A program made the translations under genes and the position numbers. The notes under the pieces are model-generated. The model saw only the letters and a list, made by a program, of their open reading frames with translations. It made no database searches and was not told the DNA's origin. DNA of 9,132 bases from positions 1-9,132 of the forward strand of contig CAMQXE010000037.1 of NCBI GenBank assembly GCA_947038745.1, given 5' to 3'. This stretch comes from an uncultured Propionibacteriaceae bacterium (GTDB lineage: Bacteria; Actinomycetota; Actinomycetes; Propionibacteriales; Propionibacteriaceae). Positions 1-5,888 of the stretch are shown in pieces; position 1 is the stretch's first letter, and the number at the start of each line of letters is the position of its first letter.

Positions 1-1651
1 GCACGCTGTAGATCTGGGCCAGGTCGCTAGCTGCATCGGGAACCACACTCACTAGCGATGTGAGCAAAGTGCGGCAATGCTGCAGCCAGTCAGAAAGGCT
101 GTGTTCTTTTTGGGTAAAACTAATAGACTTTTTAAGGACTGAAATAATATCTGCAAGTGCGCCAATTAATGGCACATCTTGGGCACTAACATCATCAAGT
201 GGAAGTGCACGACCAACGCTAGAATAGACAGTTTCATCGAGAGCAATACCCGCAATTAAGCGATCAATGCCTGCAGACCAGGTATTTTGTTCAGTGGCAA
301 TGTCAAAAAGCTGACAATGATTCTGGTCTATTCCCCAACGGATCTGCGCCATTGTGATGAGTTCTTTAATGCGCTGAAGGTTATCTTGAGTCCAACCAAA
401 CCGGGCCATGACTACAGGCTGCGAGAGTAGTAAAAATATATCGGTGACCAAAGCGCGTGTTGTTGAGAGAACAAGTAGCTCATCAATAATGGAAAAGATA
501 GGGTTTGGTTGGTTTGGGTCAGCTACCGCTAGTTTCACTCGTAGTTGTGCACCTGGTGAGGTCGGATCCTGGGCATATGCAAAAGCGGACGTAATCAATG
601 GTGCGAAAGTTGCGATATCTGCACAATGAATGACGATATCGCGGGGCTCGATCTCAGGCTTTTCGGACAAGATCCGTAATAATGCGTCACGAAGTACCTC
701 TACTTGGCGATCTGGTCCATAGCATTGGTGTAAAGTAATACGTGGATTCCAGATTCTTTTTGGCGCTAGTTGTTGGGGTGGAGTAGTCGAAAGCATAGAC
801 CATTGCTTTTGCAGAGTGCTCTCTGCGCTACCAAAAGCATCGCAATGCTCAGCAGAAAGTCCTCGAAGTTGCGTGCTAATAAAATAGATTACGACGCTAT
901 GGTGAGTGCCAAGCGCATCAATGATTTCTTTATCGGAAGTAGCTAGATAGTCATTAGCAATGATAGTAATTTCATGAGGTAGGCCAGGGGCTGGTGCAGC
1001 TCTCAATGTCTCAACTAAAAATTTGTGATGGGAGACTGGATCAGCACCAAACTGGGCTAAGAGAACGCGCCAAAGCTCGGCTTGCCATTGATCATGTGGG
1101 TTATCGGTATTCTTACCTTCTGCCCACTGAGCAAGTAACTCAGGACAGTCGCGTAGATAGCTCTGATAAAGCCTTGCTATCGTCTTTGCACGATACATCC
1201 GTCGCCCAGGGCCTGATCCGAGGTCGTCTGGATTGTTCTGGATATGGAGTTGATATGCCCAATCGTGATCATATGACTCTGAAAGGGCTCTTGCTATTTG
1301 CAAGGGTAGCTGATGAGGATGCCACGGACGGTGATGGAAAGGTTCCTGCATTATCAACTCGTTGAGATGGCGTAGCCAGGATGAGATCGTGGGAAATGAA
1401 ATTCCGGCGCATACGCCGTCTCCGGTTCCAGACGTACCTAAATGACGGGCTAACTCTTGGCTAATAACTCTTCCGGTACCAGCATCGGGGACGATCACTA
1501 GATCGCTAGCGAAAGGATCATGGCGCGAACACGACAAGCGCTGGGCAAGATCATTGACGATCTGTGACATCTGCGCAGCTCGGATCAGCTGTACACCAGA
1601 ACTCTCGTGCGGTAATGACATAAGCAACACTCTAGAAGGTTGCACCGACAT
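1..1651 (-). CDS. recC: RecC, exodeoxyribonuclease V gamma subunit (5' part, runs off window)
   Basis: An open frame of about 550 codons on the minus strand has no stop before the left edge. RecC is the inactive-helicase/nuclease-fold subunit of RecBCD. It recognises Chi and guides the unwound strands during double-strand break processing in the cytoplasm. The N-terminal segment has the family-like DPFASDLVIVP (residues 45-55) and GDGVCAGISF (77-86). Around residues 415-442 a stretch beginning RFGWTQDNLQRI and ending in IRWGID closely matches the RecC signature of E. coli. It is followed by NTWSAGIDRLIAGIAL, like the E. coli NTWRFGLTRMLLGYAM-type segment. Only about half of the usual ~1,100 residues is in view. 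I chose ATG at 1651; GTG at 1660 is in frame and possible, and neither has a Shine-Dalgarno sequence. The gene diverges from uvrD2 across 58 bases. recB and recD may follow beyond the left edge, but this cannot be seen. Confidence 0.9.
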   Translation of the reverse strand, partial: MSVQPSRVLLMSLPHESSGVQLIRAAQMSQIVNDLAQRLSCSRHDPFASDLVIVPDAGTGRVISQELARHLGTSGTGDGVCAGISFPTISSWLRHLNELIMQEPFHHRPWHPHQLPLQIARALSESYDHDWAYQLHIQNNPDDLGSGPGRRMYRAKTIARLYQSYLRDCPELLAQWAEGKNTDNPHDQWQAELWRVLLAQFGADPVSHHKFLVETLRAAPAPGLPHEITIIANDYLATSDKEIIDALGTHHSVVIYFISTQLRGLSAEHCDAFGSAESTLQKQWSMLSTTPPQQLAPKRIWNPRITLHQCYGPDRQVEVLRDALLRILSEKPEIEPRDIVIHCADIATFAPLITSAFAYAQDPTSPGAQLRVKLAVADPNQPNPIFSIIDELLVLSTTRALVTDIFLLLSQPVVMARFGWTQDNLQRIKELITMAQIRWGIDQNHCQLFDIATEQNTWSAGIDRLIAGIALDETVYSSVGRALPLDDVSAQDVPLIGALADIISVLKKSISFTQKEHSLSDWLQHCRTLLTSLVSVVPDAASDLAQIYSV

Positions 1652-1697
1652 TTTGTTCACTTGTGAGAGTCTGATCGAAATTGTCGGTGTTGCCTTA

Positions 1698-1709
1698 TAG
1701 CCTGGCAGG
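1698..1709 (+). promoter_or_regulatory. Probable -10 element for leaderless uvrD2
   Basis: TAGCCT at 1698-1703 fits the actinobacterial -10 pattern TANNNT and ends six bases before the uvrD2 ATG at 1710. That places the predicted transcription start on the A of ATG. No purine-rich ribosome binding site lies at a usable distance, only AGG abutting the ATG. No convincing -35 is seen. The call is inferred from geometry, which recurs at two other genes in this window. Confidence 0.45.
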
Positions 1710-3764
1710 ATGCCAGATGCAGAGGAACTCTTGACCGCGCTTGACCCAGAGCAGCGACGCGTTGCGACTACGCTTGATCGTCCTGTCGTAGTGCTTGCAG
1801 GTGCTGGTACTGGTAAGACCCGAGCAATTACTCATCGGATCGCGTATGCCTGCGCTACCGGGCGCTATATCCCGCAAGCGACATTAGCAGTTACCTTTAC
1901 TGCAAGAGCTGCAGGAGAGCTCAGAGGGCGGCTACGCGAACTTGGCGTTGCGGGGGTACAGGCTCGGACATTCCACGCAGCAGCATTACGGCAGGCACAG
2001 TATTTTTGGCCACGTGCCTTTGGCGCTGAACTGCCAAGAATTGCAGATAACCGGATGGCACTAGTTGCAGATGCAGCGCATCGAGTTCGTATCCCAGTCG
2101 ATACTGCGACGTTGAGGGATTTGGTAGGCGAGATTAGTTGGGCCAAGGTATCTAACGTAACCATGGATCAGTATGCCGCCATGGCGCGTAAAAATGATCG
2201 GGCTGTTGCTAGTGCTGATCCAGAGACCGTTGCGCGTATCTTCGCGCATTATGAAGAGACTAAACGCGAACGCGGCGTTATCGACTTTGACGATATTTTG
2301 CTTTGTAATGCAGCGTTGCTTGCTGAGCGAGATGATGTTGCCGCTGAAGTTCGACATGCCTACCGATACTTCGTTGTCGATGAGTATCAGGATGTATCGC
2401 CGTTGCAAGAGACGGTGTTACGGCTTTGGCTAGGGGACCGTCGAGACATTTGCGTCGTTGGTGATCCAGCGCAAACGATTCACAGCTTTGCAGGTGCGCG
2501 TAGTACCTACCTAACGGGTTTCTCTAAGCGGTACCCAGAAGCAGCAAGTATCAATTTGGTTCGTGATTATCGTTCCACTGGGCAGATCGTAGCTCTTGCC
2601 AACGGGGTGATGCGGCGGCAACCAGAACGAGTGGTCTTGGAGTCGATGTTGCCATTCGGAACTGCTCCGCTGTTTACAGAATATGCTAACGAAAATGATG
2701 AAGCTGAAGGTATTGCTCAGTGGCTTGAGCAGCAGCATGCCTGTGGCATTGATTACCGAGAGATGGCTGTGCTATTTCGAATTAATGCCCAGTCCCCAGC
2801 ACTGGAAGCTGCGCTAACTGCTCGCGACATTCCATATCTTATTCGTGGAGCTGAACGCTTCTATGAGCGTGCTGAGGTACGGCAAGCTTTGGCGACGTTA
2901 CATGCAATAGCGAAAAAGGAACTATCAGATGCTGATCCGCTATTGGTATTTCGTGAAGCCTTGATCTCATGCGGCTGGCAAGAAGATTCGCCGAAATCAG
3001 CCGGGGCTGCGCGAGAACGGTGGGAATCACTGGCAGCTTTGATGACGATGGCAGAAGATCTTATGGCTGTTCCCGAAGATATCGTGGGAACAGAGCCACC
3101 AACGTTAGTAGAGCTAATCGCAGAATTAGACCAGCGTGCTGAATCACAGCATGCACCAATCGCGCAAGGAGTCACGCTCTCGACATTACATTCCGCAAAA
3201 GGACTGGAATGGGATGCGGTGGCATTATTCGGTATGCATGAGGGGAGTTTGCCTTTTGTCTTGGCAGTGTCTCCAGCAAGTATTGATGAAGAACGTCGTC
3301 TGCTCTATGTCGGAATAACTCGTGCGAAGCAGCAGCTGTCAGTGAGTTGGTCGCGAGGGAAAAACGGCTCTAGTGGTTCGCGTGGAGCTTCTCGATTCCT
3401 TGATGGTTTGATCACAACGTTCACTCGTCAAGGAACGCGTGCGGCAAAAGCAAAATCGACGATCTTGGCGGCAACTTGTCGAGTATGCGGGGAGCGCTTA
3501 CATGATGCTGCTGAGCGCAAGCTCGGGAGACATCTTGACTGTGCATCTTCCTACGATGAAGTGATTTATGACCGGCTTCGCCTTTGGCGTAAGGCTGCTG
3601 CAGCTGAATCCAAGCTACCTGCATATTGCATTTTCACAGATGCCACGCTGCTTGCTATTGCAGAGGCTGAGCCACGTACTGAGTTGGAATTACTCAAGAT
3701 TCCAGGAGTTGGTAAGTCAAAGCTAGTCAAATATGGGCATGAGGTTTTGAGTATCACACGTTGA
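1710..3764 (+). CDS. uvrD2: ATP-dependent DNA helicase UvrD2 (SF1A, zinc motif plus HRDC domain)
   Basis: This 684-residue 3'-5' SF1A helicase unwinds DNA during repair. Helicase motifs in order are Walker A AGAGTGKT (30-37), motif Ia VTFTARAAGELR (61-72), motif II VDEYQD (223-228), motif III GDPAQTIHSFAGA (251-263), motif IV around LVRDYRST (283-290), motif V VTLSTLHSAKGLEWD (488-502) and motif VI EERRLLYVGITRAK (527-540). A zinc-type motif follows (C590, C593, H608, C611), then an HRDC domain (about 615-680) with the helix-hairpin LLKIPGVGKSKL. This architecture separates UvrD2 from UvrD1/PcrA, and the length is close to mycobacterial UvrD2 (about 700). Relatives carry four cysteines, whereas the third position here is histidine. 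The gene is followed by the whiB7 leader on the same strand, as in mycobacteria. The ATG at 1710 is probably leaderless. Tandem stops TGA TAA end the gene, and no terminator is obvious before the whiB7 promoter. Confidence 0.96.
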   Translation: MPDAEELLTALDPEQRRVATTLDRPVVVLAGAGTGKTRAITHRIAYACATGRYIPQATLAVTFTARAAGELRGRLRELGVAGVQARTFHAAALRQAQYFWPRAFGAELPRIADNRMALVADAAHRVRIPVDTATLRDLVGEISWAKVSNVTMDQYAAMARKNDRAVASADPETVARIFAHYEETKRERGVIDFDDILLCNAALLAERDDVAAEVRHAYRYFVVDEYQDVSPLQETVLRLWLGDRRDICVVGDPAQTIHSFAGARSTYLTGFSKRYPEAASINLVRDYRSTGQIVALANGVMRRQPERVVLESMLPFGTAPLFTEYANENDEAEGIAQWLEQQHACGIDYREMAVLFRINAQSPALEAALTARDIPYLIRGAERFYERAEVRQALATLHAIAKKELSDADPLLVFREALISCGWQEDSPKSAGAARERWESLAALMTMAEDLMAVPEDIVGTEPPTLVELIAELDQRAESQHAPIAQGVTLSTLHSAKGLEWDAVALFGMHEGSLPFVLAVSPASIDEERRLLYVGITRAKQQLSVSWSRGKNGSSGSRGASRFLDGLITTFTRQGTRAAKAKSTILAATCRVCGERLHDAAERKLGRHLDCASSYDEVIYDRLRLWRKAAAAESKLPAYCIFTDATLLAIAEAEPRTELELLKIPGVGKSKLVKYGHEVLSITR

Positions 3765-3785
3765 TAACGATCAAAGTACCTTGTC

Positions 3786-3824
3786 AAAAATAAGTTGCGC
3801 CAGGTTTTTCTGGTGTGAGATGCT
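3786..3824 (+). promoter_or_regulatory. whiB7 leader promoter with WhiB7 autoactivation box
   Basis: AAAAAT (3786-3791) lies exactly three bases upstream of a TTGCGC -35 (3795-3800). After an 18-bp spacer comes GATGCT (3819-3824), close to TANNNT. In mycobacteria WhiB7 binds SigA and uses its AT-hook to contact an AT-rich box three bases upstream of the -35 of its own and its target promoters. The arrangement here fits that rule. Predicted start is near 3831, giving a leader of about 350 bases to whiB7. The element pattern is directly visible; autoactivation is inferred from the family. Confidence 0.7.
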
Positions 3825-3827
3825 GAG

Positions 3828-3846
3828 AGCATCGCTTAGCGATAGC
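3828..3846 (+). repeat. Short hairpin at predicted 5' end of the whiB7 leader
   Basis: AGCATCGC (3828-3835), a TTA loop, then GCGAT and GCT separated by one bulged A form an 8-bp stem at the expected transcript start. It could stabilise the 5' end or mark the boundary of the promoter. No known family is recognised. Confidence 0.3.
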
Positions 3847-3873
3847 TTTACTGCCGAATTCAATCAGACTGAG

Positions 3874-3879
3874 AGGAGG
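3874..3879 (+). promoter_or_regulatory. Strong ribosome binding site of the whiB7 leader ORF
   Basis: AGGAGG lies eight bases upstream of ATG 3888. It is one of the strongest Shine-Dalgarno matches in the window and supports real translation of the leader ORF. Confidence 0.8.
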
Positions 3880-3887
3880 GGAACGCC

Positions 3888-4085
3888 ATGAATAGCAATA
3901 TCACTAGCGCATTGCTGGCTACTGTGGCATCCCCTTCGAACTTGATGTCGACTGAGGCACAGCTGTCGCCGGTTCGTCAGAGTGGACTCGTATCGCGTTA
4001 TAGCGAAGTGAAGTTCACGAAGATGGCCATTAATGCCGTCAATTTTGTTAGCTACCCTGATCTGCTGGTGGTGGGTTCTTTGTAA
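3888..4085 (+). CDS. whiB7 upstream leader ORF (65 aa, regulatory)
   Basis: This 65-codon ORF begins with ATG behind a consensus AGGAGG and ends with TAA 16 bases before the terminator hairpin at 4102. The peptide has no recognisable domain, membrane segment or cysteine motif. It begins MNSNITSALLATVASPSN and ends SYPDLLVVGSL. In mycobacteria and Streptomyces whiB7 is preceded by a translated upstream ORF and an attenuator, and poor translation of that ORF, for example under ribosome-targeting antibiotics, lets transcription continue. Its place between the WhiB7-type promoter and the terminator makes the same job likely. Codons 58-61 carry the bases that can pair with the terminator arm, so the position of the translating ribosome would decide which structure forms. 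The peptide itself probably has no separate function, although a stalling role cannot be excluded. Confidence 0.8.
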   Translation: MNSNITSALLATVASPSNLMSTEAQLSPVRQSGLVSRYSEVKFTKMAINAVNFVSYPDLLVVGSL

Positions 4086-4113
4086 TTCACATCTTTTCTA
4101 GAGGCCGCAGATC
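4059..4113 (+). promoter_or_regulatory. Candidate antiterminator of the whiB7 attenuator
   Basis: GATCTGC (4059-4065), one bulged T, then GG (4067-4068) can pair with CCGCAGATC (4105-4113), giving nine Watson-Crick pairs plus a possible G-U at 4069/4104. The 3' partner is most of the upstream arm of the terminator, so the two structures exclude each other. The 5' partner lies in leader codons 58-61 and would be covered by a ribosome finishing the leader ORF. Seen by hand pairing; energies were not computed. Confidence 0.6.
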
Positions 4114-4139
4114 CCCGGGATCCGCGGCCTTTCGCGTTT
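4102..4139 (+). terminator. Intrinsic terminator (attenuator) between leader ORF and whiB7
   Basis: The stem is AGGCCGC (4102-4108) pairing with GCGGCCT (4124-4130), an A/C mismatch, then GATCC (4110-4114) pairing with GGATC (4118-4122) around a CCG loop. The T-rich tail TTTCGCGTTT follows. The site is 16 bases past the leader stop and 43 bases before the whiB7 ATG, which is the position of an attenuator. No other intrinsic terminator in the window combines so stable a stem with a T-rich tail. Confidence 0.85.
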
Positions 4140-4181
4140 CTCGGACAACTATTTCGTAAAAATTGAGAAGCGAGGAAAACC

Positions 4182-4481
4182 ATGACGACCCACCAAATGG
4201 AAGCGGTGGACTTCATGTGGTTTGGCCCGGAAACTCCGTGCCAGGCCGTAGATCCGGAGATGTTCTTCTCCGATGACCCTGCAGTAATTGAGCAGGCAAA
4301 GGTGCTATGCCATGGCTGTGCGCTACGTGTTGAGTGCTTGGCCGGGGCTCATGATAGAGGTGAACCTCATGGAGTGTGGGGAGGGGAGCTATTCGCTTTT
4401 GGCATCGTTATCGAGAGAAAGCGACCACGCGGACGCCCTCGCAAACAGGCAGCTGAGCCATTGCCAGTAGTAGCTGCCTAG
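4182..4481 (+). CDS. whiB7: WhiB7-type iron-sulfur transcription factor
   Basis: This 99-residue protein is a redox-sensitive [4Fe-4S] activator that binds the primary sigma factor and switches on intrinsic antibiotic-resistance genes. Four cysteine ligands are present (C20, C43, C46, C52; spacing CX22CX2CX5C), followed by the WhiB turn GVWGG (64-68) and a C-terminal AT-hook RPRGRPRK (81-88). The AT-hook distinguishes WhiB7 from other WhiB proteins. The Mycobacterium tuberculosis homologue reads EPWGVWGGE where this one reads EPHGVWGGE, so a tryptophan near the sigma-binding turn is replaced by H63. The start at 4182 has AGGA five bases upstream. The gene sits downstream of uvrD2 as in mycobacteria, and behind its own promoter, leader ORF and attenuator. 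Convergent with it is the ThiF-like gene, only 27 bases away from that gene's frame-restored end. Confidence 0.95.
   Translation: MTTHQMEAVDFMWFGPETPCQAVDPEMFFSDDPAVIEQAKVLCHGCALRVECLAGAHDRGEPHGVWGGELFAFGIVIERKRPRGRPRKQAAEPLPVVAA
4447..4479. repeat. 8-bp inverted repeat over the whiB7 stop, possible shared terminator
   Basis: AGGCAGCT (4447-4454) and AGCTGCCT (4472-4479) form a perfect 8-bp stem with a 17-base loop, ending in the whiB7 stop codon between convergent genes. Neither side has a proper T-tract, so termination is only a guess. Confidence 0.25.
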
Positions 4482-4508
4482 CGCACGATATAAGACGCAG
4501 AAGAATAG

Positions 4509-5298
4509 TCAGCTGGCGTGGAGTAGCTGATCTAGGTGGCAGCTGCATTCTGGATGGGATAGCCATGGGCGAGTAAGGATGCCATGCCTGCCTAGTTCCC
4601 AACTTTGCTCATACAAGGTTGCAGAGCTGCCGTATTCAGCTATTTCATCAATGCTATTGAGCAATAGCCCAACTCGCGGCTGCTGGGCGTACTGAAAGGC
4701 TGCGATGATCTAGTTGGGCGATAAGTCCGGGCCATGCAGCATCATCACTTCCAATCCGAGCACAGCAGTGCTGGCATGCTCCATTTCCTGGAATGGTCCA
4801 GGGCCCGACTCTGGCTCCATCTTGTGTGCCGAGTGCGCTCACTGCTGGACGTGGGCAACGCTCTAGGAGTGCGAGAACGTCAAGTGGCACAACAGCATCA
4901 TCAATGGCTATGACTACAAGATCTGCAGTTTCAATTGTTGAACGCGCTGATCCGGTGAGAGAACAATGGCGATCTAATAGCTGCAACTTGTGTTTGCTCT
5001 GCCGCAACAGTTCTTGGACCTTCTGTCCGATTGTTCCAGAGAAGTATCCAGCTAACCGAAAAGAAGTCCTTGATTCTCTTGCTAGCCCAGCTTCAAGAAG
5101 CGCTGCTACCAGCGTAATGATGCGTTCTTTACTCACGCCACTTTGCAATGCTGTGTGGGCTAATGATCTAGTGCCATCAAGAAGACGGAGCATCTCAACG
5201 TCATTGAGATCACCAGAAAAACATAGAGCAGGATCGATCCCTACCTGAATCACTCCAGGAGATCGTGTCAATATCGGGGCAGAAATTGTGATCGGCAC
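4509..5298 (-). pseudogene. ThiF/cyclodehydratase-like protein, frameshifted near C-terminus
   Basis: The intact frame runs from GTG 5298 to TAG 4654 (214 codons). It resembles the actinobacterial ThiF-like proteins often annotated as TOMM leader-peptide-binding or cyclodehydratase family (Rv3196 neighbourhood). It has an N-terminal winged-helix-like part with LLDGTRS (39-45) and GVSKERI, a Rossmann-like part with ADLVVIAIDD (125-134), then VGPWTIPG (164-171) and the zinc-type CQHC (175-178). The family normally closes with a W..HP.C.C motif. That motif is present here, as PWLSHPECSC, but in the +1 frame, which is open from about 4670 to the TGA at 4509-4511. Dropping one G from the GGG at 4668-4670 joins the frames into about 262 residues. 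Either the gene is decaying, the base is a sequencing error, or recoding occurs. The product's substrate is unknown. DUF5679 lies upstream on the same strand. The GTG start lacks a clear Shine-Dalgarno sequence. Confidence 0.75.
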
Positions 5299-5326
5299 GA
5301 GACAATCTTGTCGGATTTATCGGCTG

Positions 5327-5354
5327 AGAGTAAGGCTCCAAGAAATACGGACAA
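5327..5354 (-). promoter_or_regulatory. Possible promoter of the ThiF-like gene
   Basis: On the minus strand TTGTCC (5354-5349) and TACTCT (5332-5327) are separated by 16 bases, giving a predicted start near 5320, about 22 bases before the GTG. The -10 fits TANNNT. The -35 overlaps one copy of an 8-bp direct repeat. Weak evidence only. Confidence 0.3.
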
Positions 5355-5377
5355 CACGTTGATAATCGTGACAACAC
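5350..5377. repeat. Direct repeat GACAACAC, two copies 20 bp apart
   Basis: GACAACAC occurs at 5350-5357 and 5370-5377, a 20-bp period close to two helical turns. An imperfect palindrome with CACG/CGTG arms (5355-5370) lies between and overlaps both. It sits over the putative -35 of the ThiF-like gene, so it could be an operator. No regulator is identified. Confidence 0.35.
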
Positions 5378-5384
5378 TATGGAA

Positions 5385-5418
5385 CAGTGGAGGGCGAGCA
5401 AAAGCTCGCCCTCCACTG
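5385..5418 (-). terminator. Perfect 15-bp hairpin, probable terminator of the DUF5679 gene
   Basis: Bases 5385-5399 pair perfectly with 5404-5418 around a four-base loop (AAAA on plus), 27 bases past the DUF5679 stop at 5445. On the minus strand the stem is followed by only a short T-poor tail, so it is a stable stem without a classic U-tract. It also separates DUF5679 from the ThiF-like gene. Confidence 0.65.
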
Positions 5419-5444
5419 AGGTGAAAAAGCCAAGGGGCTTATTT

Positions 5445-5609
5445 TTACTTAGCCTTACCCAGGATGCGGTTGAGGTTCGTGCTGCACTCGGGGCAAACAG
5501 CCTTCGCCATACGGGTGCCCTTGTCATTGACAACGACCTTGCCCTTGGACTCACGCTTGGCCTTGCACTTGACGCAGTAGAACTCGCCTTCGTAGGTCTC
5601 TTCAGCCAT
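5445..5609 (-). CDS. DUF5679 small zinc-ribbon protein (54 aa)
   Basis: This 54-codon gene on the minus strand begins MAEETYEGEFYCVKCKAK and ends NLNRILGKAK. Two CxxC pairs (C12/C15 and C39/C42) flanking a basic core predict one zinc ribbon. I match it to the small actinobacterial DUF5679 family, whose function is not established. The basic residues could bind nucleic acid or ribosomes, but that is a guess. AAGGAGA (5615-5621 on the complement) lies five bases before the ATG. Codon choice is strongly biased: nearly all lysines are AAG, all glutamates but one GAG, and valines mostly GTC. This differs from the neighbours and suggests high expression. A candidate -10, TAGACT, lies at 5668-5663 with no clear -35. 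A strong hairpin follows the stop. The ThiF-like gene is next on the same strand, but the hairpin suggests separate transcription. Confidence 0.85.
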   Translation of the reverse strand: MAEETYEGEFYCVKCKAKRESKGKVVVNDKGTRMAKAVCPECSTNLNRILGKAK

Positions 5610-5741
5610 GTCTATCTCCTTGCTTGGCGGCTAGATATCCTGCCGCATGTTCTGGTGGCACGAGTCTAGACAGAAAAAGTGCTATCACGCGGGATTACGC
5701 GCAGATAAATCAATAAACTGGCATTTCTTAGCAAAATTGGG

Positions 5742-5806
5742 CAAGGCCCCGACGAGTTCGAACCGCTTGCCTTCCCCTGCTAGCGGTGACCTTCGTCGAA
5801 GCCTTG
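5742..5806. repeat. Nested 65-bp inverted repeat in a divergent intergenic region
   Basis: Three perfectly complementary 6-bp arm pairs are nested. CAAGGC (5742-5747) pairs with GCCTTG (5801-5806), CGACGA (5750-5755) with TCGTCG (5793-5798), and ACCGCT (5762-5767) with AGCGGT (5782-5787). The first two pairs are separated by a 2x2 loop, the second and third by a 6x5 loop, and the apical loop is 14 bases. It lies in the 280-bp gap between the divergent DUF5679 and M48-type genes. It may be a structured RNA or a regulatory DNA element. It does not fold as a tRNA, and I recognise no RNA family. Confidence 0.45.
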
Positions 5807-5876
5807 TAGGTTAAACGTACGGCTAAAACGCTCAATCGTCAAGAACGAGGTGCAGGATCTAGGCAAACTTTGGCTC

Positions 5877-5888
5877 TACTATGCGGGT
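5877..5888 (+). promoter_or_regulatory. Probable -10 element for the leaderless M48-type gene
   Basis: TACTAT (5877-5882) fits TANNNT and ends exactly six bases before ATG 5889, placing the transcript start on the start codon. This decides for 5889 over the upstream in-frame GTG at 5850, which also has no ribosome binding site. No good -35 is seen. Confidence 0.5.

Noticed and set aside
408..1365. Plus-strand open frames of 73 and 123 codons.
   Set aside because: They lie antisense to recC, whose minus-strand frame is continuous across the whole stretch and has recognisable RecC motifs. They have no family resemblance.
4408..4602. A 64-codon minus-strand frame over the end of whiB7.
   Set aside because: It overlaps the whiB7 coding end and the restored C-terminal frame of the ThiF-like gene, which has the family motif. 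It has no start signal.
3756..5365. ACACGTTGATAA occurs at 3756-3767 and 5354-5365.
   Set aside because: One copy spans the end of uvrD2 coding sequence and its stop. Two 12-bp matches in unrelated contexts are probably chance.
5379..5669. A 96-codon plus-strand frame.
   Set aside because: It is antisense to the DUF5679 gene, and its start lies inside the hairpin at 5385-5418.
5756..5763. GTTCGAAC as an SOS (LexA) box or the T-loop of a tRNA.
   Set aside because: A mycobacterial-type SOS box needs two half-sites spaced by four bases, and only a single 8-bp palindrome is present. On neither strand can a T-stem, anticodon arm and D-arm be built around it.
5850..5888. Upstream GTG start for the M48-type gene.
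   Set aside because: It has no ribosome binding site, adds residues without visible similarity and would place the promoter-like TACTAT inside the gene.
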